Assembly: GCF_900604955.1 (NCBI RefSeq)
Contig: NZ_UWPE01000001.1
Location: 496,001-560,000 of the forward strand
From: Neoactinobaculum massilliense
GTDB taxonomy: Bacteria; Actinomycetota; Actinomycetes; Actinomycetales; Actinomycetaceae
Direction: 5' to 3'
Length of the DNA stretch: 64,000 nt
This document shows, piece after piece, positions 44,845 to 54,160 of the stretch. Numbering within the stretch: the first letter of the stretch is position 1; each line of letters begins with the position of its first letter. The notes under the pieces are model-generated. The model searched no databases. It was not told the DNA's origin and saw only the letters and a program-made list of their open reading frames with translations. The translations under genes and the position numbers were made by a program.

Positions 44845-45657
44845 TCCCAGCAAACTCGGCTCCAGGTCCTTGTAAGTGTGGACGCAGGCCAGGATCCGCG
44901 CCCACCCGAGGCCCACGTCCTCCTTCGTCTGATACGGCCAGCCGAGCCTGCGCAGCGTGCCGCGCTTAATGTCCTCGCCCTTCGGCACGGCGGGCCAGGC
45001 GGGGATGCCCACGGCCGCGGGCTTCACCGCCTGCCACACATCCACGTACGGGTGGCCAAGGATAAGAATTCCCGGGCGGCGCATCGCGGCCTCAGCTATG
45101 CGTGACTCCTTGGAGCCCGGCACCAGGTGGTCCACCAGCACGCCCGCGCGGCGCTCGTCGCTCGGCTCAAACTCGGCCATTTTCTCCTCCAGGTTGTCCA
45201 CGCCGAGCAGCTCCTCGACCACTACGCCCTCAAGTGCCAGATCCTCACCCCACACTTTCTGGACCAGTTCGGCGTCGTGCTTGCCCTCCACCCAAATCCG
45301 GGACGCGCGCGCAACCCTTGCCCGGTGTTGCTCCACGTGAATCGAACCGGCCGCGTTGATGCGGGGCTTGGTGATGCGGTGCGGACGCGGCGGCGTGAGG
45401 CGCACCGGCTGGCCTTCGATCCAGTAGCCGGCGCCCAGTGGGAACACACGCCGAACGCCCCGCTGACCCTCCAGTTCCATCTGCCACAGCCCGCCGCGCC
45501 GCCGCACGTCCATGATTTCGCCCACGAACCCACTCTGTACGTCCTCGATCAGCAGTCCCGGGCGCGCTTCAACCTCCCGGGAGGACGGGCGGGCGTGGGG
45601 ATCATGGGAGAGGACATCGGCGCCGTAGCGGTCAGGCGTGGAGGAGTGCAGTGTCAC
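44797..45657 (-). CDS. DUF3097 family protein
   Basis: A 286-residue actinobacterial protein of unknown function. The conserved parts SRIWVEGKHDAELVQKVWG, VLVDHLVPGSKESRIA and ILGHPYVDVWQAVKP suggest a TOPRIM-like or nuclease-like fold. It is usually found near hemW and hrcA. The start is a GTG. It is divergent from hrcA and its 3-prime end forms the right boundary of the arsenic insert. Confidence 0.9.
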   Translation of the reverse strand: MTLHSSTPDRYGADVLSHDPHARPSSREVEARPGLLIEDVQSGFVGEIMDVRRRGGLWQMELEGQRGVRRVFPLGAGYWIEGQPVRLTPPRPHRITKPRINAAGSIHVEQHRARVARASRIWVEGKHDAELVQKVWGEDLALEGVVVEELLGVDNLEEKMAEFEPSDERRAGVLVDHLVPGSKESRIAEAAMRRPGILILGHPYVDVWQAVKPAAVGIPAWPAVPKGEDIKRGTLRRLGWPYQTKEDVGLGWARILACVHTYKDLEPSLLGRVEELIDFVTAVGTR

Positions 45658-45690
45658 CGCACCAGGCTATTGCCTTGCCGCTCCAACGCC

Positions 45691-45722
45691 TACAATTAGC
45701 AGTCGAGCGTGTCGAGTGCTGA
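45691..45722 (+). promoter_or_regulatory. hrcA promoter with CIRCE-like operator
   Basis: TTAGCAGTC-N9-GAGTGCTGA (45696-45722) matches the CIRCE consensus TTAGCACTC-N9-GAGTGCTAA with two mismatches. The -10 TACAAT (45691-45696) overlaps its left end. HrcA repressor therefore probably controls its own gene and dnaJ. Confidence 0.85.
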
Positions 45723-45734
45723 ATTGAGGTGACC

Positions 45735-46751
45735 ATGGGAAGCGATGACAGAAGAATGCGGGTACTTGAGGCGATTGTGCGCGAGTACGTGCTCACGAAG
45801 GAGCCCGTGGGGAGCCAGGCGCTGGTGGATCGTTACCGGCTGGGGGTGTCCTCTGCCACCGTCCGCAATGACATGAACCTGCTTGAGGAACGCGGGCTCA
45901 TCACCCAACCTCACACGTCAGCCGGGCGCGTGCCGACGGATGAGGGCTACCGGGCCATTGTGGACGCCATTGATTCCGTGCGTCCGCTTTCCAGCCCGGA
46001 ACGCCGTGCGATGGAGCATCTTCTTGACGGCGCCGTGGACCTGGATGATGTGCTGGCGCGTGCGGCTCGTTCGTTGGCAGCTCTCACGCATCAGGTGGCG
46101 ATCATCCAGTACCCCACGCTGGACCGCTCGGCGGTGCGGCACATTGAACTGGTGCCGGTGGGGGAGCGTCACGTGCTCCTCGTACTCATCACCACGGCTG
46201 GCCGGGTGGAACAGCGTCACGTCACGTTCACCCATGCGGTGAATCCGGACGGCCTCGCGCGCCTCACCCGTGAGCTCAACGAATCGGCGGATGGCAAGCG
46301 GGGGCGGGCGGCCGCGGCGGCAATGATGACGGTGGTCGATGAGGCTCCGGAAGTCTCACGCCCGGACGTGCGCGCGCTGGTGGATGTGCTCGCCGATCTG
46401 CTCAACGATGCCCGTGAGGACCGGCTCACCACCTCGGGGACGTCTAGTCTTTCCCGGCAGGCTGCGGACTTTTCGCGGTCCATCGAGCCCGTGCTGGACG
46501 CGCTCGAAGAGCAGGTGGTGCTGCTGCGTCTACTTGCCCTCATGGATGGCAGTCCGTCGGTGAGCATCGGGAAGGAAACGGGGCGAAGCGAACTGTCCGA
46601 AACTGCCGTTATCTCCTCCACATACGGGGCCGGAGACGGTGCGGTGGCGCGTGTGGGCGTGGTGGGGCCCACGCGAATGAATTACCGGAGCAATATCGCG
46701 GCGGTGCAGGCTGTGGCACGCTACCTCTCGCGGGCATTGGGCACGGAATGA
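45735..46751 (+). CDS. hrcA: Heat-inducible transcription repressor HrcA
   Basis: A 338-residue repressor that binds CIRCE and is activated by GroEL. The N-terminal winged helix contains VGSQALVDRYRLGVSSATVRN and HTSAGRVPTDEGYR. The C-terminal GAF-like domain includes GPTRMNYRSNIAAV. I prefer the ATG at 45735 with GAGG upstream; a GTG six bases earlier is possible. It is followed by dnaJ as the usual heat-shock pair. Confidence 0.96.
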   Translation: MGSDDRRMRVLEAIVREYVLTKEPVGSQALVDRYRLGVSSATVRNDMNLLEERGLITQPHTSAGRVPTDEGYRAIVDAIDSVRPLSSPERRAMEHLLDGAVDLDDVLARAARSLAALTHQVAIIQYPTLDRSAVRHIELVPVGERHVLLVLITTAGRVEQRHVTFTHAVNPDGLARLTRELNESADGKRGRAAAAAMMTVVDEAPEVSRPDVRALVDVLADLLNDAREDRLTTSGTSSLSRQAADFSRSIEPVLDALEEQVVLLRLLALMDGSPSVSIGKETGRSELSETAVISSTYGAGDGAVARVGVVGPTRMNYRSNIAAVQAVARYLSRALGTE

Positions 46752-46850
46752 CCGGTGTGATGAATTGAGGGTCAGGCAGTAATGGGTCGGAAGGCCGGTG
46801 AACAGGCCGGTCGGCCTCATATTTAGCGCGAATCGAATGGAAAGAAGCAA

Positions 46851-47966
46851 GTGGCAGATTTTTACGAGACTCTCGGAGTGAGCCGGAACGCGACGGATAC
46901 GGAGATCAAGCGCGCCTACAAGAAGCTGGCGCGCAAACTGCATCCGGATGTGGCCGGCCCCGGTCATGAGGATGAGTTCAAGGCCGTCAATGAGGCCTAC
47001 ACGGTGCTTTCAGATCCGGAAAAGAAGCGCATGTACGACGCCGGTGGCGAGCAGGCGCTGCACGGTGGTGGGTTCGACGCCGCAGGCTTTGGCGGTGCCT
47101 TCTCCGATATATTCTCCTCATTCTTCGGGGGCGGCGCCGCAAGCGGGCCAACCCCGCGTGGAGAGCGCGGCCGCGACCGCCTGGAGCGCATCACAATTTC
47201 GCTCAAGGATGCCGTGTTCGGTACCAAACGGGACATCAAGGGCTCCTTCGCCGAGCAGTGCCCGATGTGCCATGGCGAGGGGGCGGCGCCCGGCACGCAC
47301 CCGACCACGTGTGACCAGTGCGGTGGTTCCGGCTCCGTCCGGCAGGTCACCAATTCGCTGTTTGGGCGCATGGTATCCACATCCCCCTGCCCGAAGTGCG
47401 GTGGACACGGCACCGTCATCACCACGCCGTGCCCCACCTGCAATGCCGAGGGGCGCGTGCGCGCGGAGAAGTCCATTCCGGTGGATATTCGTGCCGGCAT
47501 TGAAACAGGGATGCGAATCCGCATGTCCGGTCAGGGCGACGCCGGTATCCAGGGCGGTGCGCCCGGCGACCTATATATTGAGGTTTCCGTCCGCCCCGAT
47601 CCCATTTTCCGGCGCGCCGGCGACGATCTTCTGGCCGAGGTAACCATTCCCATGACGTCTGCGGCGCTAGGTGCAGAGATCTCCGTGGATACTTTTGATG
47701 GCGCGCAGAAGGTAAAGATTCCCGCCGGCACATCCTCCGGGTTTGTGGCCGTATTGCCGGGGCTGGGCACGGGACATCTACGCGGCGAGGGGCGTGGCGA
47801 CATGCGCATTGCCGTGGTGGTGGAAACCCCCTCTGATCTCACCGGAGAGCAGCGCAAGCTACTGCGAAAACTGGCGGAGCTACGCGGCGAGCAGGCAACG
47901 GACGCGTCAATGAGTGAAGAAAACCAGGGCTTCTTCGCTCGGCTGCGGGAGAAGTTCGCCAGGTGA
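46851..47966 (+). CDS. dnaJ: Molecular chaperone DnaJ (DnaJ2 type)
   Basis: A 371-residue co-chaperone for DnaK. The J domain has the HPD tripeptide (KLHPDVAG), then a Gly/Phe-rich linker, four zinc-finger repeats (CPMCHG, CDQCGG, CPKCGG, CPTCNA) and two C-terminal substrate-binding domains. The start is a GTG after GGAAAGAAG. It overlaps rsmE by four bases. As the hrcA-linked copy it corresponds to DnaJ2 of actinobacteria; another DnaJ is probably with dnaK-grpE elsewhere. Confidence 0.96.
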   Translation: MADFYETLGVSRNATDTEIKRAYKKLARKLHPDVAGPGHEDEFKAVNEAYTVLSDPEKKRMYDAGGEQALHGGGFDAAGFGGAFSDIFSSFFGGGAASGPTPRGERGRDRLERITISLKDAVFGTKRDIKGSFAEQCPMCHGEGAAPGTHPTTCDQCGGSGSVRQVTNSLFGRMVSTSPCPKCGGHGTVITTPCPTCNAEGRVRAEKSIPVDIRAGIETGMRIRMSGQGDAGIQGGAPGDLYIEVSVRPDPIFRRAGDDLLAEVTIPMTSAALGAEISVDTFDGAQKVKIPAGTSSGFVAVLPGLGTGHLRGEGRGDMRIAVVVETPSDLTGEQRKLLRKLAELRGEQATDASMSEENQGFFARLREKFAR

Positions 47967-48799
47967 CGCTCCCAGTATTTGTGGCTCCGGCCGCCGCACA
48001 CGCATATCCCGGAGCGCTTCTCACGCTGGATGGTGCAGAAGGCCATCATGCGGTGCGCGTGCGCCGCGTCCGCGTGGGTGAACAGATTGACATTGTGGAC
48101 GGCCGCGGCACCCGCGCCACCTGCACGGTGACCGTGGTGGCGAAAGATTCGCTTGAAGCCCGGGCGGAGTCGGTGGCGACGGAGCCGGCCGGTACGCGTA
48201 TCACCGTCGTGCAGGCGCTTGCAAAAGGCGGACGTGATGAGCAGGCCGTAGAAACCTGCACCGAATACGGTGCCGCCGCATTCATCCCCTGGGAGGCGGA
48301 TCGCTCAGTAGTGCACTGGAAGGGGGAGAAGCGGGCAAAGGGCCGGGCCCGGTGGGAAGTCACCGCACTCGCCGCCGCCAAACAATCCCGCCGGGCCTGG
48401 ATCCCCGAGGTGCGCGGGGCGCTTAATACGCGAGACCTGGTCGCATTCCTTTCCGCGGAACAGCCCAATGCCGCAGGCCACGCCGATGTGACGGCGAATA
48501 CCGTCCCGCGGGTCGCCACGCGCGGCGGGGTAGTGCTTATCTGCCACGAAACGGCCACGGTTACCCTTCCGACACTCCTTACCGAGCACCGGGCGGTGGC
48601 GGCACGAATACGGGAGGCGGGAGCCACCGTCGTCGTCGGACCGGAAGGTGGTATCTCACCGGCCGAACTTGAAGCACTCGGGGCGGCGGGTGGCATGCCG
48701 GTGCTCCTCACTCGCAATGTGCTGCGCTCCGGGAGTGCAGCACCCTTCGCCATCGCCACGATCCAAGCCCTAACCGATACCATGGGCAGTGATGACTGA
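47963..48799 (+). CDS. rsmE: 16S rRNA (uracil-1498-N3)-methyltransferase
   Basis: A 278-residue SPOUT methyltransferase with an N-terminal PUA-like part (GAEGHHAVRVRRVRVGEQ) and a knotted SAM-binding end (VVVGPEGGISPAE, then VLRSGSAAPFAI; the usual LR.ETA is changed to LRSGSA). It methylates U1498 in the 30S subunit. GTG start overlapping dnaJ; its end overlaps phoH. Confidence 0.93.
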   Translation: MTLPVFVAPAAAHAYPGALLTLDGAEGHHAVRVRRVRVGEQIDIVDGRGTRATCTVTVVAKDSLEARAESVATEPAGTRITVVQALAKGGRDEQAVETCTEYGAAAFIPWEADRSVVHWKGEKRAKGRARWEVTALAAAKQSRRAWIPEVRGALNTRDLVAFLSAEQPNAAGHADVTANTVPRVATRGGVVLICHETATVTLPTLLTEHRAVAARIREAGATVVVGPEGGISPAELEALGAAGGMPVLLTRNVLRSGSAAPFAIATIQALTDTMGSDD

Positions 48800-49760
48800 T
48801 CTTGCGCAATCGCGGGTACTCGAAGTGCCCGAGCACGTGTCCATGATTCGCCTCCTCGGCCAGCGCGATGAAGTACTGCGCGCGTTGGAGGAGGGCCTGG
48901 CGCCGGTAGAAATCCATGTTCTCGGCCACCGCGTCACGCTGAGTGGAGAGACGGGAGCGCTGGATTTTGCGGCGTCGCTGGTATCCCAGCTCATCGAAGT
49001 GGTCAGCGAAGGCGAATTCCTCACCCGGGATACCGCCGAACGCGCCATCAAACTAGCCAAATCCGGGGCAGAAAACCCCACCGCCCTCATCGAAACGGAT
49101 ATTCTTTCCGCCCGTGGCACTACGATTCGCCCAAAAACGCTGGGGCAAAAAGAATACGTGGACGCTATCAACGAGAACGCGATCACATTCGGTATCGGGC
49201 CGGCTGGGACGGGCAAAACCTACCTGGCCGTCGCCAAGGCCGTGGTGGCGCTGCAGAGCGGGGAAGCCAAGCGGATCATTCTCACGCGGCCGGCGGTGGA
49301 AGCCGGAGAATCGCTCGGGTTCCTGCCTGGCTCGCTGACGGATAAGATCGATCCCTACCTGCGCCCGCTCTATGACGCCATGTTTGACATGATGGATCCG
49401 GATACGATCACAAAGCTGATGGCCGCCGGCACCATCGAGGTGGCGCCGTTGGCGTACATGCGCGGACGGACCCTCAACGATGCATTCGTGATCCTGGATG
49501 AGGCGCAAAACACCACGCCCGAGCAGATGAAAATGTTCCTCACCCGGCTCGGTTTCCATAGTCGAATGGTAATAACCGGGGATGTTACGCAGGTGGACCT
49601 GCCCGGGCGCACGCATTCCGGATTGGTGCAGGTACGCCGTGTACTGCGTGACGTGCCGGGCATTCATTTCTCCGAACTCACCACCGCGGACGTGGTGCGA
49701 AACGCGCTGGTGGGGGACATCATTGACGCATATGCGCGCTGGGACGCGCGCGAACAGTAG
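48792..49760 (+). CDS. PhoH-like ATPase
   Basis: A 322-residue P-loop protein. Walker A is GPAGTGKT, Walker B ILDEAQN, with an N-terminal KH-like segment. PhoH proteins are RNA-linked ATPases, often with ybeY, as here. The start is the ATG at 48792; a GTG directly before it is possible. It overlaps the rsmE stop by eight bases. Confidence 0.94.
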   Translation: MTDLAQSRVLEVPEHVSMIRLLGQRDEVLRALEEGLAPVEIHVLGHRVTLSGETGALDFAASLVSQLIEVVSEGEFLTRDTAERAIKLAKSGAENPTALIETDILSARGTTIRPKTLGQKEYVDAINENAITFGIGPAGTGKTYLAVAKAVVALQSGEAKRIILTRPAVEAGESLGFLPGSLTDKIDPYLRPLYDAMFDMMDPDTITKLMAAGTIEVAPLAYMRGRTLNDAFVILDEAQNTTPEQMKMFLTRLGFHSRMVITGDVTQVDLPGRTHSGLVQVRRVLRDVPGIHFSELTTADVVRNALVGDIIDAYARWDAREQ

Positions 49761-49833
49761 GATTGCATGCCGGGCGCGGGAATCCTGACGTAGGGCCACG
49801 ACGATCGCGCTGATAAGCGCGCGAGGGAGAACA

Positions 49834-50319
49834 GTGATTGAGGTAAATGACGAATCCGGTTTCGAGCCGGCGCCGAACCTGGAAGAAATCAACCAGCTGG
49901 CCACATTTGTGCTGGATCAAATGCGCGTGCATCCGCTCTCGGACCTTTCGGTACTGCTGGTGGATGAAAAGACCATGGAGGATCTCCACATCAAGTGGAT
50001 GGACCTGCCCGGGCCCACGGACGTGCTGTCCTTCCCCATGGACGAGTTGCGTCCCACTCCACCCGGCGAAGAACCGAAGCCAGGCATGCTCGGTGACATT
50101 GTGGTGTGCCCGCAGGTGGCGCGACGCCAGGCACTTAACATGGGCCACTCCACCGCGGAGGAAATCCTTCTCCTGGTGACGCACGGCATCCTTCATCTGC
50201 TGGGCTTTGACCACGCGGACCCGAAGGCTAAAGAAGAAATGTTTGGGCTGCAACGTAAGCTCCTCCTCATATTCCTGGCGGATCGCGGGGGCGGGGATCC
50301 AAAGCCCACCGAGGTATAA
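49834..50319 (+). CDS. ybeY: Endoribonuclease YbeY
   Basis: A 161-residue metalloprotein with the zinc site HGILHLLGFDH and the segment DLPGPTDVLSFPMDE. It acts in 16S rRNA 3-prime end maturation and ribosome quality control. The start is a GTG. It lies between phoH and corC in the usual order. Confidence 0.96.
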   Translation: MIEVNDESGFEPAPNLEEINQLATFVLDQMRVHPLSDLSVLLVDEKTMEDLHIKWMDLPGPTDVLSFPMDELRPTPPGEEPKPGMLGDIVVCPQVARRQALNMGHSTAEEILLLVTHGILHLLGFDHADPKAKEEMFGLQRKLLLIFLADRGGGDPKPTEV

Positions 50320-50345
50320 CCACGTCCGTTTCGTAGGGAGGTGTC

Positions 50346-51602
50346 ATGACCGCTCTTGCATTTATCGGGGCCGGTGTCGCCATTTTCTTTGCGCTGTGGT
50401 GGACCGTGCTGGGCGCGGCGCTGGGGCGCCTGACACGGACGGAAGCGAGCCAGGCGTTCGATTCTGAATCGGCCCGCGGGCGGCGCCTCATGTTTGTGGA
50501 ATCGCAACGGGATGCGGCTACCGCCGGCCTCGCCTTCCTCCGTTTGGTCTCTACATCCCTTTACGCCTACGCACTGGGGTGGGGGCTGGCCCAGTTCATG
50601 CATGGGCGGGCGCTGGCCGGCGTGTTCCTCCTGGTCACCCTCGTGGTGTGCTGTGGGTTTATGGCATTGCGTCCGCTCAATTTCGGGGTGCGCCGCCACA
50701 TTCGCGTCCTCAAGTCCTCATCCGGAATGCTGGTGGGCGCCACTCGTTTTGGCAGGCTGTTTATTCGTACCCCGGCCGAACCCGTGGAGGCACGTAAAGC
50801 CGAAGAACAAAAACAAGAGGACCAGTTGGCGCTCATGGTGGAGCGCGTTTCCGAATCCGAGGCGATCGAGGAGGGCGAACGCGAAATCCTTGAATCGCTC
50901 TTCGACATGAGCGAGACGATGGTGCGCGAGATCATGGTGCCCCGTACCGACATGATCACGGTGAGCGCCGACACGGACCTGGATTCGGCCCTTTCCCTGT
51001 TCGTCCGCTCCGGTTTCTCCCGTATCCCCGTGATGGGTGACAACCTGGATGATCTGCGCGGCATGGCCTACATGAAGGACGTGATCCGCCGAATCCACCG
51101 TCGCTCGGACGCCGAGGGTGTGACCGTGAGCGATATTATGCGCCCGCCCGTTTTAGTGCCCGAAACGAAGAACGTGGGTGCCCTCATGCGCGAGCTTCAG
51201 GCGCAGCAGGTCCACATCGCCGTCGCCATTGACGAGTACGGCGCCATTGCCGGCCTGGTGACCATCGAGGACATCGTCGAGGAACTGGTGGGCGAAATCG
51301 AGGATGAGCATGACCACGGCGAACCTGAGACCGAGGATCTAGGAAGGGGCGCCTTCCGGGTGCCCGCGCGGTGCCCTGTCGATGAGCTCGGGGAGTTGTT
51401 TGGGCTCGAATTGAACGACGACGATGTGGACACAGCTGGTGGATTGCTCACGAAGGGACTGGGACGACTGCCAATTCGTGGTAGCGAAACTACGATTGCG
51501 GGGTTGCACTTGGTGGCGGACCGCTTCGAGGGGCGCCGGCATCTGCTGTCCACGGTGATCGCCACACGGGCGGAGGCGAAGGAGGAGGAACACGATGCGT
51601 GA
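50346..51602 (+). CDS. CNNM/CorC-type transporter with CBS domains
   Basis: A 418-residue protein. The N-terminal half has about three membrane segments (CNNM-type region), then a CBS pair (from MVREIMVPRTDMITV to GLVTIEDIVEELVGEIEDEHD) and a C-terminal CorC/HlyC domain. Family members export magnesium or cobalt. The ATG follows GGGAGG. It overlaps era by eight bases. Confidence 0.93.
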   Translation: MTALAFIGAGVAIFFALWWTVLGAALGRLTRTEASQAFDSESARGRRLMFVESQRDAATAGLAFLRLVSTSLYAYALGWGLAQFMHGRALAGVFLLVTLVVCCGFMALRPLNFGVRRHIRVLKSSSGMLVGATRFGRLFIRTPAEPVEARKAEEQKQEDQLALMVERVSESEAIEEGEREILESLFDMSETMVREIMVPRTDMITVSADTDLDSALSLFVRSGFSRIPVMGDNLDDLRGMAYMKDVIRRIHRRSDAEGVTVSDIMRPPVLVPETKNVGALMRELQAQQVHIAVAIDEYGAIAGLVTIEDIVEELVGEIEDEHDHGEPETEDLGRGAFRVPARCPVDELGELFGLELNDDDVDTAGGLLTKGLGRLPIRGSETTIAGLHLVADRFEGRRHLLSTVIATRAEAKEEEHDA

Positions 51603-52494
51603 GGATTTTCGTGCCGGATTCGTGAGCGTGGTGGGCCGGCCCAATACCGGCAAATCCACCCTCATCAACGCGCTGGTCGGCCAGAAAGTTGTTATTACCT
51701 CCGCCCGCCCGGAAACTACCCGGCGGGTGATTCGCGCCATCGTCACCCGTGAGGCCGGACAGCTGATCCTCGTGGATACCCCCGGTATGCATCGGCCGCG
51801 TACGCTGCTGGGCGAACGCCTCGATGATATGGTGCGTGACGCCATCGCGGACGTGGATACAGAACTCATGTGTCTGCCCGCCAATGAGCCGGTGGGGCCG
51901 GGTGACCGCTATCTGCTGGACCTCGCCAAAAAAGGGCGTGTGCCCATCGTGGCCGCCGTGACCAAGACAGATTTGGTGAGCCCGGTAGATCTGGGGGCAA
52001 AGCTTGCTGAGGTGAGTGCGCTTTACGATTTCGCGGACATAGTGCCGGTCTCTGCGCGCGCCGGAGTGCAAACAGAAGAGCTGGTGAACGTACTTATTGG
52101 ACGCATGCCCGCCTCCCCGCCGCTGTATCCGCCCGATGCCACCTCGGATCAATCCGAGGAGACCATCATTAGCGAGCTTATTCGCGAGGCGGGCCTGGAG
52201 CGGCTGCGCGACGAACTACCCCATTCGCTCGCGGTCACCATTGATGAAATACAGGATGGGCGTACGAAGAATGGTGCCCCTCTCACGCGCATTCACGCCT
52301 CCCTGCACGTAGAGCGTGATTCTCAAAAGGGCATAGTGATTGGGAAGGGAGGCCGGCAACTCCGCCAAATTGGCAAGGAAGCGCGCGCGTCCATTGAACG
52401 TATGCTCGGCACGCGCGTTTACCTCTCCCTCCACGTAAAGGTGTCCAAGGATTGGCAGCGGGACCCGAAGATGCTGGGACGGTTCGGTTTCTAG
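51595..52494 (+). CDS. era: GTPase Era
   Basis: A 299-residue GTPase that assists 30S assembly by binding the 16S 3-prime end. G1 is GRPNTGKST, G3 DTPGMH, G4 TKTD, and the C-terminal KH domain contains VIGKGGRQLRQIG. Next to ybeY, which acts in the same maturation step. Its stop overlaps the next gene start by one base. Confidence 0.96.
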   Translation: MREDFRAGFVSVVGRPNTGKSTLINALVGQKVVITSARPETTRRVIRAIVTREAGQLILVDTPGMHRPRTLLGERLDDMVRDAIADVDTELMCLPANEPVGPGDRYLLDLAKKGRVPIVAAVTKTDLVSPVDLGAKLAEVSALYDFADIVPVSARAGVQTEELVNVLIGRMPASPPLYPPDATSDQSEETIISELIREAGLERLRDELPHSLAVTIDEIQDGRTKNGAPLTRIHASLHVERDSQKGIVIGKGGRQLRQIGKEARASIERMLGTRVYLSLHVKVSKDWQRDPKMLGRFGF

Positions 52495-54065
52495 TGTCCG
52501 TCGTTGCCTATCCCGCCTCCCGCATGCCGGACGTCACGCGCACGTCCGCCCACCTTCGTCCGCGCATTCCGCGCTACCTAACGTTTGCCTCCTGGCTGGT
52601 ATGCGTGTGCCTCATGGGGCTGGTGGGCTCCGTACTGGGGCCGGGCTGGAATCCGCAGCCCATGGCCCAAATGGTGGTGCCGGAAACATCGGACACCTCC
52701 GTATCCACCGCCAGCGCCACCCCCTCCCTGGGAACTTATCGCGTCACCACCAGCCTGGAGAAGGTACATCTACGCGATGGCAGCGTGGTGACGGCCGAAC
52801 TCAAGCGACCGGTTGGAGCGGGGGAGAACCTGCCCGCCATGGTGTTTATCCACGGCACGGGTACGAACGGGTATGACGCATTCGAACGGGAAACATCCCT
52901 CATCGCGTCAGCCGGCGTAGTGACGCTGACGCCGCAAAAGCGGGTCGATAACTATTCGAACACGTATCGGGATTATTACGCGCTGGCCGACGATTACGAG
53001 GATGCGCTAGAGCATCTTCGCGAGGACGAGGGGGTGGATGCGCGTCGCGTGGGAATCTATGCGGTCTCTGAGGGCTGCTTTATTGCTCCGATCATCGCCG
53101 CGCGTAATCATGATGTGGCGTTCGTGGCGTTTATCTCCGCGCCCGTGATTCCTATCCGCTTCCAGGGAGCCTTTGCCTCCGATGCGTATCTGCGTGAAAT
53201 TGGGGCTCCGGTGGAGTTGCGCCGTGCCATCCCCAAGCTTATGGGGCAGGAATTTGGCGACGGTACGTTCCAGTACATCGATTTTGACCCGAGCCCGTTC
53301 GAGGCGCAGATGACTATGCCCGTGTTCATGGCCTACGGTACGCTCGATAATTCGATGCCCATGATTCAGGGCCCCACAATCATGCGCGACCAGCTGGCAA
53401 AGGCAGACAACCACGCCCTGACGGTGCGCTACTACAAGAATGCGGATCATGGTCTCCAGACCAATCGAAAGGCACTGGACAAGCACGCCATGCGGGATAT
53501 TGCCACCTGGGTCAACGGCCTCCCATTCTCCGCAACGGCCTCCCCGCACGTGGCAGGTGCCACTCCGCAGCAGGAGTTCCAGGCCGCGGCCTTCCAAATT
53601 GGCGCGCGCGGTACGGCCGGTCCGGCGGCCGTATGGGTTCTTGTGGGCGGTGTGGGCCTCATAGTGGTGGGTGGTCTATTGGGATTAGCCACGCTCATTC
53701 GGCGCCGCGGACGGAGACTCGGCTCGTTCCGTGGTGCCGGCGCGGCCACCGCGTGGGGCTCTGTATTCTCCGTGGTCAGTTGGGTTGCCCTGTTCGCCTA
53801 CCTCCTGGTGGTGGTCTACATTGCCACCCACTACGAGCAGAATCTGTGGGCCGTGCGCGGCGGCTGGCTGGTGGTCCGCGTATTGGCGCTCCTGGCCGTG
53901 TGGTTCATGGTGTCCGCGTGCGTGCACTGGGTGACCGGACGGCGTCGTAATCCGGCGACGTCGGCGGGGCCACTTGCCGTTATCGCCTTCGGAACCTCCA
54001 TCCTCGGCCAGTTCCTCCTCCTCCTGGCGCTCGGATACTGGAACGTACTGCCTGCCCTCTTCTAG
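52494..54065 (+). CDS. Membrane-anchored alpha/beta hydrolase with C-terminal membrane domain
   Basis: About 523 residues. A membrane segment at roughly 31-47 is followed by an alpha/beta-hydrolase domain with FIHGTG (oxyanion loop), a nucleophile elbow AVSEG, Asp in YGTLDNSM and His in NADHGLQ. After residue 370 come about four membrane segments. The hydrolase would face outside. The substrate is unknown: peptide, ester or lipid are possible. I chose the GTG at 52494, which overlaps the era stop, but the ATG at 52524 is an alternative. Its place between era and recO is unusual. Confidence 0.75.
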   Translation: MSVVAYPASRMPDVTRTSAHLRPRIPRYLTFASWLVCVCLMGLVGSVLGPGWNPQPMAQMVVPETSDTSVSTASATPSLGTYRVTTSLEKVHLRDGSVVTAELKRPVGAGENLPAMVFIHGTGTNGYDAFERETSLIASAGVVTLTPQKRVDNYSNTYRDYYALADDYEDALEHLREDEGVDARRVGIYAVSEGCFIAPIIAARNHDVAFVAFISAPVIPIRFQGAFASDAYLREIGAPVELRRAIPKLMGQEFGDGTFQYIDFDPSPFEAQMTMPVFMAYGTLDNSMPMIQGPTIMRDQLAKADNHALTVRYYKNADHGLQTNRKALDKHAMRDIATWVNGLPFSATASPHVAGATPQQEFQAAAFQIGARGTAGPAAVWVLVGGVGLIVVGGLLGLATLIRRRGRRLGSFRGAGAATAWGSVFSVVSWVALFAYLLVVVYIATHYEQNLWAVRGGWLVVRVLALLAVWFMVSACVHWVTGRRRNPATSAGPLAVIAFGTSILGQFLLLLALGYWNVLPALF

Positions 54066-54160
54066 CGGTGTCCATTTTCGACGCCGAGGAGCCCGGCAGG
54101 CGCGGAAGGCGCGCGGCGTCGTCACAGCGGGTGGAACAGCGCCGTGCGATAATGCCGGAG

